From Jaminaea rosea (lineage: Eukaryota; Basidiomycota; Exobasidiomycetes; Microstromatales), in the NCBI RefSeq assembly GCF_003144245.1, contig NW_020289977.1:434001-498000 (forward strand): a stretch of DNA of 64,000 bases. Direction: 5' to 3'. Position numbers and translations under genes: made by a program. The notes beneath the pieces are model-generated. The model was given only the letters and a program-made list of their open reading frames with translations, was not told where the DNA came from and searched no databases. Positions 11,469 through 22,112 of the stretch are shown piece after piece; position 1 is the stretch's first letter; each line of letters begins with the position of its first letter.

Positions 11469-11993
11469 GCGATCGATCCTCCCTCGGGCGCTAGGCCCGC
11501 CTCGGCCTTATTCAGTCTTCTATGCTACGGAACCCTTTACCCACATTTCAGTCGTTTCCTCGTATATCTGTGCTACCTCTGAGTCTTCACAAACTCGCAA
11601 CAATCGTCAGACCGTTCGTTACGATGAGCTCGGAGCGATTGCATTGCACGCAGATGAAACGTCAAGAATCGAGTACAGCATGTCCCACCACCCCATCTAG
11701 CCCATCCCTCTCCTCATGCCGACTCCCTACCACAGCGCCCAGTACCGACCACGAACCTTTTCACAGTCCGCAGCATGAGCACCAAGCAGGGTGGAGAGTC
11801 GTGAAGGAGAGGGTACGACCATAAGTTTAAGTCCCTCCCTACCGAGCACCTCCATTCACGCGAATGAAAATATGGCGGAGGAGCTCAGCAGAGAGAGTGG
11901 ATTGCGGTGGATTGATCTGTGCTCCTCACCAGGAACCGCGATGGCTAGATGGTCACGAGGACCGGGCCAGGCGGGCAGAAGGGAGCTGTTTGT

Positions 11994-12032
11994 AGGGAAG
12001 GGGAGGGAAGGGGAGGGGAGGGAATGGGGGGC
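11994..12032 (+). repeat. G-tract cluster, possible G-quadruplex
   Basis: Seven runs of three or more G follow each other at one- to three-base spacing (GGGAAGGGGAGGGAAGGGG, then continuing). This satisfies the usual quadruplex pattern on the plus strand. It sits about 450 bp upstream of the LC8 start in non-coding DNA. Folding is inference. Confidence 0.55.
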
Positions 12033-12090
12033 CATGGGAAGAACGACTGATTTGCAGGCGAAGAGCAGACGCCAACAGTTTGGCTGAAAA

Positions 12091-12102
12091 TGTGTCGACA
12101 CA
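12091..12102. repeat. 12-bp perfect palindrome TGTGTCGACACA
   Basis: The twelve bases read identically on both strands and lie in the intergenic region upstream of the LC8 gene. A dimeric transcription-factor site is possible, but a single palindrome of this length can also arise by chance. Confidence 0.35.
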
Positions 12103-12480
12103 TCGCGTGCGGATCTCATACCATGCTGAAGATAGTTGGATGAATTGTGATGTGAGGAAGAAAGGAAGGAAGAAGTTGAGGTGGCCCTGCTCGTCTGATT
12201 TCTTCGCAAGCGCGGACCTTTCCTAACTCGCTCTCTCTGCCTCTTCCGATCCGAGGCGCCAGGCAGGGGCGGATGTGGAAGCAACACTTCAATCAAGCGG
12301 TGGAGAGGAGCGAGCTCGAGGGTCGAGCTTGAGCTCAATTCATCACAGTCACCGCGACCACCATTACCGTCACCATCATTGCCCTTCTGTGACGCGCACG
12401 CCTGGCGCGACCAACACGTTGAGCAGAGCCGCACACCTTACTTCAAGAAGCTCACTTACATCGCCCCAGCGCACTTCACC

Positions 12481-13233
12481 ATGACGGACGTCGACAGCAA
12501 GGCGCCCAACGGCTCTAACCAGGCTGCAGGTAGCAGCCCAGCGGCTGGCGGGTCGGCCGCTCTGCCCAAGCAGGCCATCATTAAGAACGTTGACATGAGC
12601 GAGGAGATGCAGCAGATGTGAGTTGGCGCCTGGGTGCTATCGAGTGCTTCCTGAGGCTACTGGTGCGAACTGGATGGGGGGGATGCCTGAGGAGATACGT
12701 CGATCGCACGCCTTCATCCACGCGCTAGCTTCTGACCGTCTTTCCCTATCTTTACGTCCTTTTCCTCGTCACTCGCTCGCAGCACCGTTGACATTGCGCA
12801 AGATGCCTTGAGCAAATTCACACTGGAGAAGGACATTGCTGCTCACGTCAAGAGGGCTCTGGACCAGAAGCTCGGGCCCACATGGCACGCCGTTGTTGGG
12901 AAGATGTGTGAGTGCGGCGTGGGGCAGTCAGAGAGGCAGGATCAGTACTGACCGGCTCATCATGCCACTGTCAGTTGGTTCGTACGTCACGCATGGTGAG
13001 TGGATGATCCTTCACCTCATCGCATACAAGGCCAGGAAACTGACTCCGATGCTCGCTGGTCCTCATTCTTCCCTCATCGTTGTGAACAGAGACGCAGCAC
13101 TTCATCTGTGAGCTCTCGTCCTTGCGCGGTAGCATGTGGATCATTCGCTGACGGGTTCATCCATCTCATCCTCACTCCTCATTACCCAGACTTCTACCTC
13201 GGCCAGACTGCCTTCTTGCTCTGGCGAGCCTAA
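12481..13233 (+). CDS. DYN2: Dynein light chain LC8 (Dyn2/DYNLL)
   Basis: LC8 is a homodimeric hub that binds dynein intermediate chain and many other peptides. The CDS is join(12481..12617,12783..12907,12975..12995,13090..13107,13190..13233), 114 aa. Each junction was fixed by matching the very conserved LC8 sequence: IIKNVDMSEEMQQITVDIAQ, LEKDIAAHVKRALDQKLGPT, WHAVVGKMFGSYVTH, ETQHFIYFYLGQTAFLLW. Only a roughly 30-residue Ala/Ser-rich N-terminal tail departs from the usual 89-residue length. Exons 3 and 4 are just 21 and 18 nt, encoding the GSYVTH and ETQHFI segments. The four introns are 165, 67, 94 and 82 nt. The stop is TAA at 13231. Confidence 0.95.
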
Positions 13234-13536
13234 GAGCAGAAAGCACGGCTGTCTCAAAGAAACACCGTGAACGTGGGCGGTGGGCATCAAGAATGACCAA
13301 GACTGGACTTGTGGGGAGACATACCGCGACGACGGTGGGGGGAGGATCTGCGGGCGGCCTTTCTTTTAGTCGTGTATTCCCTCTGCCCGTGTAACAACAT
13401 CATATCATCTCACCACGTCGGCGTAGCATGAAGTTAGCGTCGTATGTACTGATCGTCGCGATCGTCTATTGTTACAAGTAATTTGTCAGCCTCTCCACCT
13501 TACCTGCCCCTGCATGACCTTGCCATATGCCGCCTC

Positions 13537-14305
13537 TTATCCCTTCAACAAGCCATCCAAAGCAGCCTGCATCCTCTGCATGTCTTCCTCCTCTTCCTGC
13601 CTCGAATTTGAAGCCTGAACTGGCTGTGGAGCCTCCAGATCCGGTAGCGGCCCAGTCGAAGCCATCTGTCCCAACTTGCCATCGGTCAACTCAAACAATA
13701 CCTTATCCACAGCTCCTTGAGCCTCTTCCTCCATCTCATCTTCGTCTTCTCCAAGCACGCCACTATCCATGGTATCCTCCATCATCTCCTCCATGATTCC
13801 AGCTTTGACCATCTCCTCGCTCATCTGCCGCATCGTCGCGTTGAGCTGAGGTAGCTTGACGAGCTGTTTGCTCAACTTCATGATTTCGGCAGACTTGGCC
13901 ATTGATCCAGTGACCTTGTACATTGCTAGCTGATGATTGAGCTGCAGTCCGATGCTGTTGAGCCTGGCCTTGGATGTGACCAAACGATTGCGTTGCGCTT
14001 GGGATCGGACCACTTGGCGGGCGAGGATCTTTGCTGATTTGACGTCGCTCTTTGTAGCTAAGCGCTTGACTTCTTGCTTGGCCTTTGAAACGGCTGTGTC
14101 TATGTTGCGGATTTCGCGGTCCAGATGGCGTTGCTCTGAGCGCAATTGTGACTGGACTTGCTTGACTCGCTCTGTATGGGTGTGAAAGGGTGTGTGTGGA
14201 TGTATGCGTTAGCTGATGAGGGAGCGTCCAGACGTCTGAGCAAGATGCTGCGCTTCACTCACCCTCCTTGGTCGGGCCAAAGAGGAAGCGGTTGACCGAC
14301 TGCAT
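13537..14305 (-). CDS. VPS24: ESCRT-III subunit Vps24/CHMP3
   Basis: Vps24 polymerises with Snf7 and Vps2 on endosomal membranes to drive vesicle budding and scission into multivesicular bodies. The CDS is complement(join(13537..14171,14263..14305)), 225 aa, close to the family length. Exon 1 is 43 nt and encodes MQSVNRFLFGPTKE, the N-terminal membrane-inserting segment; the 91-nt intron splices in phase to ERVKQVQSQL. The core has basic helix 1 (REIRNIDTAVSKAKQEVKRL), the CHMP3-type NRLVTSKARLNSIGLQLNHQ, and KLPQLNATMRQMSEEMVKAG with an acidic helix (EDTMDSG, EDEDEMEEE). The last residues, MQRMQAALDGLLK, look like a MIM1 motif for the Vps4 MIT domain. The pattern around NSIGLQL and NATMRQ fits CHMP3 better than CHMP2. 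Confidence 0.93.
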
Positions 14306-14585
14306 CTTCGCCGCGGTGAGCGAGGCTGATAAAGCAGCGGGCAAGTGTAGATGTAGAAGGAGTTGATGTTATGCGGTGATGGTGGTGGTGTTGGTGGTGA
14401 GGAGACAGAGACTGAGCATTGGTGGAGCCGCGGGGCAGTCGACGTCAAGTCCACTCAACTCAAACGCCAGTCCGCCCCCGGTCCTCTCGACGGCGACGAC
14501 GGGAGTCGACCACTCAACGCGAGTGCGACGTGGCTTGGTTGGTTGCCTTGCTTCTTGATCATCACCATCGACAGCGACAGCAGCC

Positions 14586-17500
14586 ATGTCGTCTCCAGCG
14601 GCCGCAAAGAGGAGATCAATCTCCTACACGCCCGATGACGACGATGATGATGGCAATAGCGTACACTCTGGGCCTTCAACGTCAGTCAGAGCACCTGCAA
14701 ATCAGGGTGGAGACGTCCCGATGGCACAAGACGCTGATGAGGACGAAGACGAGCTAGAGGATGATGACGATGATGATGATGACGACGACGAGGAGGGACG
14801 CGACGATGACGAGGATGGTGACGAGCTCGAACCAGGCGACGAAACTGGCCGCGCCGACGACACTGCCATGGCAGACGTCACCATGGCAGACGCAGAGGTG
14901 GACGGTCAAGACGTCAAGCCATCGTCCGCTGCCCTGTCGGCAGGCAGCGCAAAGAAGCTAAAGAGTTATCACATCTCTCGCGCTTCAGAGCCGCCTATTC
15001 CACCCGATGTCAATCCTGGATCAGCAAATCTGTACTCTAGCCACACAGGAGAGAAGCTGTGAGTGAGCGCCGACTAATGAGAGCTCAGTGCTCAGAGCTG
15101 ACTCTGCCCCTCTGAACGTACGCCTGCGCCTGCCAGCCTTCGCAACACGCCTATCAAGAAAATTGATGGCACCACATTCCACCGCTCAGACTTGCAGCAT
15201 GCTCTCCTCATGGAGATCTTTGGCGACACGACGCGTTGCTTCCGCAATCCACGCCCAGCCCCTGATAACCTCTTGACCACAGCCCCTCGTCCGGGAGAGG
15301 CAGCCGCTACCGGCGTACCAGAGTACTCGCCCGTCTATCCGTACGGTCAGTCCAAGGGAAGCTCGCGCAAGAGCCACGAGACCAAGGAAGAGTACGAGGC
15401 GTGGGAGAAGCGATGGGAGGAGTATCACAAGAATCCCTACCCCTCAAGGGAGCAAGACCCAAATCGGCTTGTACCACGCCCTGGAGCCAAACTGCTCACA
15501 TTCAAAGAGCTCTATATGGAGGCCTTGATGAATTCGCCGCGCTGCACAAAGGCTGTACGAGATAAAGTCTGGAGTGACGAGCAGTTCGCCGAGGACTTCG
15601 CCTGCGTCAATCTTCTCATCAACGTCGGACGCATGAACACCACGCTGGCCTTCTATGCTCAGATGCAGACCGTCTTGCGCTCCTACCACCCTCTACCTGC
15701 TCTGCAGGGTAACGAAAATTCGCGCAAGCACATGCAGGACGCGCCAAGAATGAAGTCGCTCCTCAAGTCGGTGCTCCTCCCCTTCGAAAAAGCCAGCACG
15801 GGCCCAGGCTCAGCTCCCATCTCCAAGGCAGCTCAAGCGGCCGTCGCAGAGCATGCACCTGCTCCACACGAGATGCTAGAGATTCCCAGCACGCTGGAAG
15901 AGATCCTCAAACGCCACAGCGAAGGTCGCGTGCCTGCAACCAGCGCTGTCAATCTCATCTTCGCATTTGCCTCGCAAGCAAATGATCTGAGCGCCATGCA
16001 TTTCACTGCCCCACACGACGTTCACTCCATCTTCTTCCCGCATAAGGACTATCCTATTCCTGCCAAGGATCGAGCAAGAGCATTCCTCTGGTTGGTCTGG
16101 CATTACCTCGAAGGTGGGGCTCTCCTGCCGCCAGGAAATGAGGCGACGCGTTCTAACCCCTTCGCGGACGAGAGAGCTCAAGTGTCGTCGCAGAGGGCGA
16201 AGGCAAAGTGGGACTCGCTGGATGACAAGGGAAGACGGAAGGCTACAGTTGGAGGAAAGGGAGTCTTGTGGCTCGGCGTTAGGAACAAGAAGGAACCCCG
16301 GGCCGCTGCCGCCAACGAAGCGGCAGCATCAACTGCAGGGCCCAGCGGTAGTGGTAGTGCGCCCACCACGGCAAACAGCGAAGCCACTTCAGCGGCGCAC
16401 AGCCTCATCTCCAACTCGCTCGTCGATGACGCCGACTCGGGCGGCTGGGTAGTCGAAGACAATGAAAAGTACACGCATCGCCAACTCGCCCCTGACTGGC
16501 GGGTCATCTCGCAAGAGGCTATCCGCGAGGAGAACATAGACCTGCCCGACGAGTTGGCTTGGGGAAGTGAGCAGGCTTCAGAGAGGAGAGACTTCATGGA
16601 CCGGATGGCTGAAGAGGAAGCGGCGGCTAAGGCGGGCAAGGGGGCGGGAATGATGACGGGTCAGGGTGCGGGTGAAGGCGATGATGCAGCAGAGAGTGGG
16701 AAAGGAAAAGGCAAAGGCAAAGGGAAGGGGACGGCTACGAAAGGGAAGGGAAAGAAGTCACGTGGCTATGCTAGCCTTATACCAGGCTCTGCGGCGGCTA
16801 TTGCGGCTGCGAACGCATCCGCAGGTGAGGCGGGTAAAGGCAAGAAGGGGAAGAAGCCTAGGGCAAGCAGAGCCAAAGGAGCTATTGTGTCACAGGCAGA
16901 GGAGAATGCTGCGCGTGCTAGCTCCTCAAAGCTTACCGGCGCACCAGTGGCAGGCGGCAGCAAGATTGTCCTTGGTGGTCTAAAGGGACGCAGGAAGAGT
17001 GGTCAAGATGAGGCGGACGAGATGCTGGCCGACTTACTCGAAGGCGGTGGCAGCAAGGACTCAAAAGGCGACGAATCAGCAGCCGATGCCAGTAGACGCC
17101 GCGCGCTCAGCTCCCTGCCAGGATACGATGATGACAGCAGCGATGAGGAGGATAGTCACGACGGCAAGGGGGCAACGGCGGGTGCAACTATCGGGGCAGA
17201 GCGCAGCCACACAGATGCTGCAGCGGCCGTAGCGCGTGCTGCGAGCAGCATCGGCGGGGCTGGCTCCGCAGCCGGTGGAGCGGGGGCAGCTGGTCTCCTC
17301 ACCCTCGCAGGCTCGCAAAGTCTCCTACCCCCTCGAAGACCACTCAACGGCTCCGACCTCTTGCCTGGGCTGCGACGCGCTCAATCGCAGCAAGCAAACC
17401 TTCGACCCACGCACGACTCGTCCGACCCTTCCACAGGCCCCATCTCACATACTCTGCCTGGTCTGGCGTGGAATCGTATCCTCCAACGCGCTGTGAGGGG

Positions 17501-17690
17501 GCAAGGGGATGCTTGCTACTCGAGCGACGACGAAGGCGAGGCAATGGATGAGGCTGAGCGATGTGCTGACCTCTTCAGGGGTGAGCTGAGCAGGGTGCTG
17601 AACTGCGTTTGGGGGGCAAAGGGGAAGGGCGCTGGGAAGCGAAAGAGGGTCAGCGATGATGGAGGGGTGAATGGGCTGAAAGTTGAGTGA
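14586..17690 (+). CDS. IES1: INO80 chromatin-remodelling complex subunit Ies1
   Basis: Ies1 is a fungal-specific INO80 subunit. The CDS is join(14586..15058,15137..17690), 1008 aa; the 78-nt intron splices GEKL-LRNTPIKKIDG in phase. The N terminus carries a long Asp/Glu run (about residues 55-80). The family part includes TPIKKIDGTTFHRSDLQHAL, LLTFKELYMEALMNSPRCTK, the TSAVNLIFAFASQANDL segment, and the hallmark RARAFLWLVWHYLEGG followed by NPFADE. A C-terminal half of low-complexity Ala/Gly/Lys follows, with GKGKGKGKGK near residue 540. ATG 14586 sits in CAGCCATGTC. The gene converges on the homeodomain gene, with 255 bp between the stops. Confidence rests on the central block, not the long disordered tails. 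Confidence 0.85.
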
Positions 17691-17945
17691 TTGGATGGAC
17701 TGGGCGGGCAAGTGTAGCTGATGGCATTTCATTGCATTGAATAATGACGAGCGATCACTCAAGACATATATGGTCCGACACGACGTCGATTGATGTCGAT
17801 GGTGCTCAGCCCCCTTCCTCCCGATCTTGATCCCCATCGAAATTTAAGTGATATCCTCTTCTTTTCTGCCAAGTCTCGCCTTTCGGTCCCATCTTTGAGT
17901 AGCACACTGCTTGCCGCCCTCTCACGTACCTGCTAGTCCAGCGCA

Positions 17946-20900
17946 TCACCTTCCCTCCCCTGCCAACCCCAACAATACCTGCGCAGCATCATGTTGTCTC
18001 TGCCTCGTTGGACTTCCACCGCTCCCGTTCCCGTTTGCACTGCTCTGTAGCACCACCTTCCCAGCTTTCTGATAGCGCTGTTGACCCTCACCGTCGTCTT
18101 CGTTGTCGGACGCGCTCGACAGAGGGGCAGCAAAGCCAGAGTCATCACCAACGTCTTCCTGCCTAGGGTGTTTAGACGCTGCATTGCTGGTACGGGACTT
18201 GAGTGCCCCGAGGGGGAGGAGACCGGGAGATGGTCCCGTGAGGCCGCTCTCGTTCTCCTTGTTCATCTCGGTATCACCGGCCGCGGTCGCAAGAGTAGAA
18301 AGCGAGGGGAGACGCTGTACCCTACGTTGCGGCTGAGAGGAGCTCTGTGTGCCATTGGCGGAGAAGAGAGGCGGAGGAGGCATGCTAGGCTGGGAGTGTA
18401 CCTTGCTGAATGGCACACGCCCGCCCGTACGAGGGGTGGAGGAGGGCGGTGCAGCGGTCTGTGGATCGGCCTTGTTTCGCTGTTCTTGATCCTCGCTGCT
18501 GCCCCGGCTGCCGTTACTGCTCCCGCTGGAGGAGGAGTTGCGCTTCTCACCTCCGATGGCTGACATAGGCTGGCCACTGGAGTGATGACGAGCGGGAGTG
18601 TCTGCGCCAGTACGAGGCGTAGGCGCCGCGTACAGCATGGCTCCCTGCCTTCCTCGCGCGAGCGGACTATACGGCGCACCAGCCGCTGCTCCTATCCCGC
18701 CTGCTGCACCTCCACTGGCACGAACACTGCCTGGCATCCCTCCTGCGGCGGCGATCGAGTCTCGCGAGCTCGACGCGAGGTAGCGACTGGTAGAGTAGCG
18801 CGAGGAGCTCATGAAGAGGGAACCGAGCCCGCCAGCACCTCCAGCGCCGCTGACGCCGTTGCTGTTACTGCCATGACCGGCACCAGGCGTGGCGTGTGCC
18901 AAACCAAGCGCAAACGCAAGACTACGAGGCGTCATCTCCCGACTTGCCGATCCTTGCATTGAGGGACGATGCAAGTGGCTAGCAGGTGTGGCGCTAGTTC
19001 CATTTGTGGAGTAAAGCGATACACCCCCCATGCTAGACGGAGCCCACGATGAGGACGGTGCACCGTTGCGAGCCGAGGAGGGGGATTCCTCTGTTATGCC
19101 ACCGAGCTGCGAAGGCAAAGTGGATTGCGCCGAGATCGAGCGACCGAACGATCGTGATTTACCTAGCTCGCTGCGGGGCGTACCGAAGCTTGGAAGACCT
19201 TTAGGGCTGACGAAGGAGTGTTGTTTGACTAGGTGAGGCGTGCCCGTGGCGCCGAAATGGCGAGGGGAAGGAGATGCGTGGGGGTGGTATTGCTGATGCG
19301 GGAGTGGGGTCGGTGGGAGGTTCTCTTGGCCCAAAGAGGCAGCAGAAACGAGTGAGGCGTCCTGCCCTGCAAGTTGGTTCTTCTTGCCCGATCCCCCAAC
19401 GCTCCTCGGCCCCTCATCTGACTTACGCTTCTTGCCGGCCTTCGACTGGGTTGGCTGCTTCTTCACCACAGCATTGGGCAGGGCAAACATGTCCTGCTGA
19501 CTCTGCACCGGCGGAGACTGGGGTCGTTGCACAAAGGCGAGTGGACTCGGCTTAGTACGGTCACGGCCCGCAGCCAAATCGAGCGTAGCAGCCCCGCACA
19601 CAGGTCCAGAGATGGAGCGTGCCCAAGGGCGAGAGCGCAGCGAGTTGATAGCGTCAGAGCGGTCAGGGAGCTCCTTGCCTGCTGCTTGAGCTTTCACGAG
19701 TCGACGGTTAGCTGCACGACGGAGCGTCTGCTCTTCGTCCTCCTCCTCGCCGCAGATGGGTAGCCTGGTTGCTGCACCCTCTTCGCCGGAGCTCATTGAG
19801 CTACTGCTGCTCATCTTGGCCAGGAGGTCGCGTTGCTCTTCCCTCTGCTCGTGCAATGCCGCGCTGTGCTCCTCTGCCCTCTCGGACAGGTGGATCGCCT
19901 TGGCCAGTGTTGGGGGTAGCTGCTTGCCCCGTTCCGATAAACTGCGTAAGAAGGGTCGCTTTGCAGGTGGAGAAGCTTGACCGTCCAGCGAAGCACGGCC
20001 TCGTCTTGATGTGGAGAGGGACATAAAGCGGAGCAGATTAGCCTTAGCTCCGCTGCCGTGGCGGTGATGGGGGGAGTGATGGTGACGAGCACGAGAGCGA
20101 CCGACGACTTGTTCCATGCTTGGGCGACAAAGAGCCGCACTTGAGCTGACACTGCGGCCCCAAGGGGAGCGTCCGGCAAAGTTGGCACGAGTGGTATCGA
20201 GCACAGACGCGTCGTTTTCGTCTCCTTCAGTGGTGTCGGTGCCTTCGCACTGCGGCGGCTTGAGGGCGTCGAGGCCGAAGACCAGGTCACGGATGTCGCG
20301 CAGCCGTTGACGGTCACCTTTGCGCTCGACAGCAGTAGGCGCAGATTGTGTCGATGGCAGCGAGATGTTCTCTTTGTCCTCGTGGACCTCAAAGGAGGCG
20401 GAAGGATCCCGTAAGCTAGCCAGTCCTTGACCATCGTGCTCGCTAGCGGGACTCTCTGCGCGTGACTCGGTCCCTTGGCTTGCTGCGATAGCATCGAGAC
20501 TAGGCCACCTTTGCAGCGTGTGATGTCCCGACCCCAAGCTTATCGATCGCGACGGTGCCGTAGTGTTAGACGACTGTGACGACACAAGGATCTCTGCGGC
20601 AGAGTAGGCTGGCCCAAAACGACTGGCCCGCTTCCTCTCTGCCTGCCTACGATTCTGGAACCAAATGGAGATAGCCCTCGTCGTCATACCGAGCTGTGAC
20701 GCCAACCTCTGACGCGTCGCTGAATCGGGGAAAGCTGTCTGCGCGTAGACGCTGACTAGAACGTCTGCCTCTTCCTTCTTGGTTCTCCTGCGACGCTTTT
20801 TTGGCTTGCCATCAGGACCAGTCGAGGTATCGTACTCGCGCGAGTCGTCATCATCGCCGCGTGAAGAGTCAAAGCTTTGTGACGCGTTGGGGTCTTGAAG

Positions 20901-21566
20901 TTCGTCGAGCTCTTCGTCTTCGTCTTCGCCTTCGCCTTCTCCCTCTTCTGCAACTGTGGTTGACTCTCGATCTCTGTGCGGGTGAGCCCCGGAACCACTT
21001 CTTGGGAGATGCGAGGCGGGTGATGAGGCACCGAGACCATACAGTACCGCATCTCTCGCTCCCAGTCTCATCGAAGTAGGCACATTATTGTCGTCGTCGT
21101 CGCGGTGAATAAAGAAGTCAGAGGGTCGTCCGGTACCAAAGGCGTCTTGGTGTGCAGCAGTCGAGTCCGGAGGAGGGAGGCGCCATGCATCGCTCAAGAC
21201 ACGAGCTGGTCTTGACGCGCTCGAGTCCTGAGATGCACGCAAGCTCAGCATTCCCGAAGCTGCAGCGACGTCTTCATCGTCTGCTGGTGTGGGTGAAGGG
21301 GAAGAAGGGACGCGTGCATCTTCATCCTGTGCCTTTGCCTCCTGACTGGGGCGAGACCCGGCATCGAGGGGCGAGGAAGTCGAATGATTGATGTATGCTG
21401 AGATGCTGTCGTCTGATGGCGGATTGTTCTCCTCGTCGCGGCGTGAGGCGATTGTCGAGAGGTGAGTAGCAGCGTGTCGACCTTCTCCGCTATTGCCTCC
21501 ATTGAGGTGAGGCCGTGATGTTCCCGCGTCGGCACGCGATGGCGTGGCGGCAAGCGTGCCAGCCAT
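17946..21566 (-). CDS. Large homeodomain transcription factor (Yox1/Yhp1-like)
   Basis: The 1206-aa product is read from a single exon starting at ATG 21566. The homeodomain lies at about residues 253-312. A basic arm KPKKRRRRTKKEE precedes it, helices 1 and 2 follow, and the recognition helix is RAISIWFQNRRQAERKR with Trp302 of WFQNRR. It is a typical 60-residue domain, not the TALE type used by basidiomycete mating HD1 proteins, and resembles the fungal Yox1/Yhp1/Phx1 group. The rest is disordered and rich in Ser, Pro, Gly and Ala, with an acidic stretch EGEGEGEDEDEELDEL just ahead of the homeodomain. Low-complexity Gly/Ala/Ser occupies residues 870-1010. Targets cannot be read from the sequence. 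The upstream intergenic region contains a GAT microsatellite and an ATG-started 90-codon open frame that could act as a uORF. Confidence 0.85.
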   Translation of the reverse strand: MAGTLAATPSRADAGTSRPHLNGGNSGEGRHAATHLSTIASRRDEENNPPSDDSISAYINHSTSSPLDAGSRPSQEAKAQDEDARVPSSPSPTPADDEDVAAASGMLSLRASQDSSASRPARVLSDAWRLPPPDSTAAHQDAFGTGRPSDFFIHRDDDDNNVPTSMRLGARDAVLYGLGASSPASHLPRSGSGAHPHRDRESTTVAEEGEGEGEDEDEELDELQDPNASQSFDSSRGDDDDSREYDTSTGPDGKPKKRRRRTKKEEADVLVSVYAQTAFPDSATRQRLASQLGMTTRAISIWFQNRRQAERKRASRFGPAYSAAEILVSSQSSNTTAPSRSISLGSGHHTLQRWPSLDAIAASQGTESRAESPASEHDGQGLASLRDPSASFEVHEDKENISLPSTQSAPTAVERKGDRQRLRDIRDLVFGLDALKPPQCEGTDTTEGDENDASVLDTTRANFAGRSPWGRSVSSSAALCRPSMEQVVGRSRARHHHSPHHRHGSGAKANLLRFMSLSTSRRGRASLDGQASPPAKRPFLRSLSERGKQLPPTLAKAIHLSERAEEHSAALHEQREEQRDLLAKMSSSSSMSSGEEGAATRLPICGEEEDEEQTLRRAANRRLVKAQAAGKELPDRSDAINSLRSRPWARSISGPVCGAATLDLAAGRDRTKPSPLAFVQRPQSPPVQSQQDMFALPNAVVKKQPTQSKAGKKRKSDEGPRSVGGSGKKNQLAGQDASLVSAASLGQENLPPTPLPHQQYHPHASPSPRHFGATGTPHLVKQHSFVSPKGLPSFGTPRSELGKSRSFGRSISAQSTLPSQLGGITEESPSSARNGAPSSSWAPSSMGGVSLYSTNGTSATPASHLHRPSMQGSASREMTPRSLAFALGLAHATPGAGHGSNSNGVSGAGGAGGLGSLFMSSSRYSTSRYLASSSRDSIAAAGGMPGSVRASGGAAGGIGAAAGAPYSPLARGRQGAMLYAAPTPRTGADTPARHHSSGQPMSAIGGEKRNSSSSGSSNGSRGSSEDQEQRNKADPQTAAPPSSTPRTGGRVPFSKVHSQPSMPPPPLFSANGTQSSSQPQRRVQRLPSLSTLATAAGDTEMNKENESGLTGPSPGLLPLGALKSRTSNAASKHPRQEDVGDDSGFAAPLSSASDNEDDGEGQQRYQKAGKVVLQSSANGNGSGGSPTRQRQHDAAQVLLGLAGEGR

Positions 21567-22112
21567 TGACGCGGCGAGAGGAAATTTTGGAGGGGTTGGA
21601 GGCGGGAGAGGGGTACGGGAGGTGCGATCTTACCTCAATTGGAGTTGCAAGGGCTCGTCAGCGCGCTGGCATGAGTCGGCGAAGGGGTGAGGTTAGGGAT
21701 CAAGGAAAAAGGAGGGTGGTGTTGGTGGTGGCCGAGTCTGTTGTGGTTGCTTCAGGGCGATGATGATGATGATGATGGCGATGGAGTAGGAAGGCCGACG
21801 AGCGATGACGCTATTGTTCAGCAGCCTCTTCTTAATAGATATGTGTGAGAGATGGGTGTCGAGTGGTGGGTGAGAGGGACCTTGGACAGCTAAGAGGCGT
21901 GTGTGGGTTGTGTCCTGTCTGGGCCCGTCAAATGGGTCGGGCGCGTCTGAGCCGCGTCCTGACATTTGCTTAGGTAAGCCGTGCCAACCCGCGCGTCAAG
22001 GAGCGGGAGGCGGCAGCTCATCCACTCGCGCGTCGTCAAGACTGGCCAAGACGTAGATGACATGGTATAGTGTACAGGGTGAGATGATTACAACGGAGAT
22101 CTCTGTTCCTTC
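21567..22112. other. Intergenic, 546 bp, upstream of the homeodomain gene
   Basis: This holds the leader and promoter of the homeodomain gene and the 3' flank of SLT11. A GAT/ATG trinucleotide run occupies about 21754-21783. A minus-strand open frame with a true ATG at 21965 runs to 21693; it lacks any known domain and ends in repeat-encoded Ile residues, so it is treated as a possible uORF rather than a gene. Confidence 0.45.

Larger units (their letters stand above)
11469..12480. other. Intergenic, 1012 bp, between the CRAL-TRIO gene and LC8
   Basis: The region holds the 3' flank of the lipid-transfer gene and the promoter and leader of the dynein light chain gene. It contains a G-rich tract at 11994-12032 and a 12-bp palindrome at 12091-12102, each described separately. 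Open frames here (for example minus 11856-12434) have Ser/Pro/His-rich shadow composition and no recognisable domain, so none is called. Confidence 0.5.

Noticed and set aside
11856-12434. Minus-strand open frame of 192 codons between the CRAL-TRIO and LC8 genes
   Set aside because: Composition is Ser/Pro/His-rich with no domain and no sensible splice partners, and the G-tract cluster explains part of its length.
14750-14830. Long acidic/serine codon run as a transposon or expansion scar
   Set aside because: It is an ordinary Asp/Glu-rich segment of Ies1; the opposite-strand poly-Ser frame is only its mirror.
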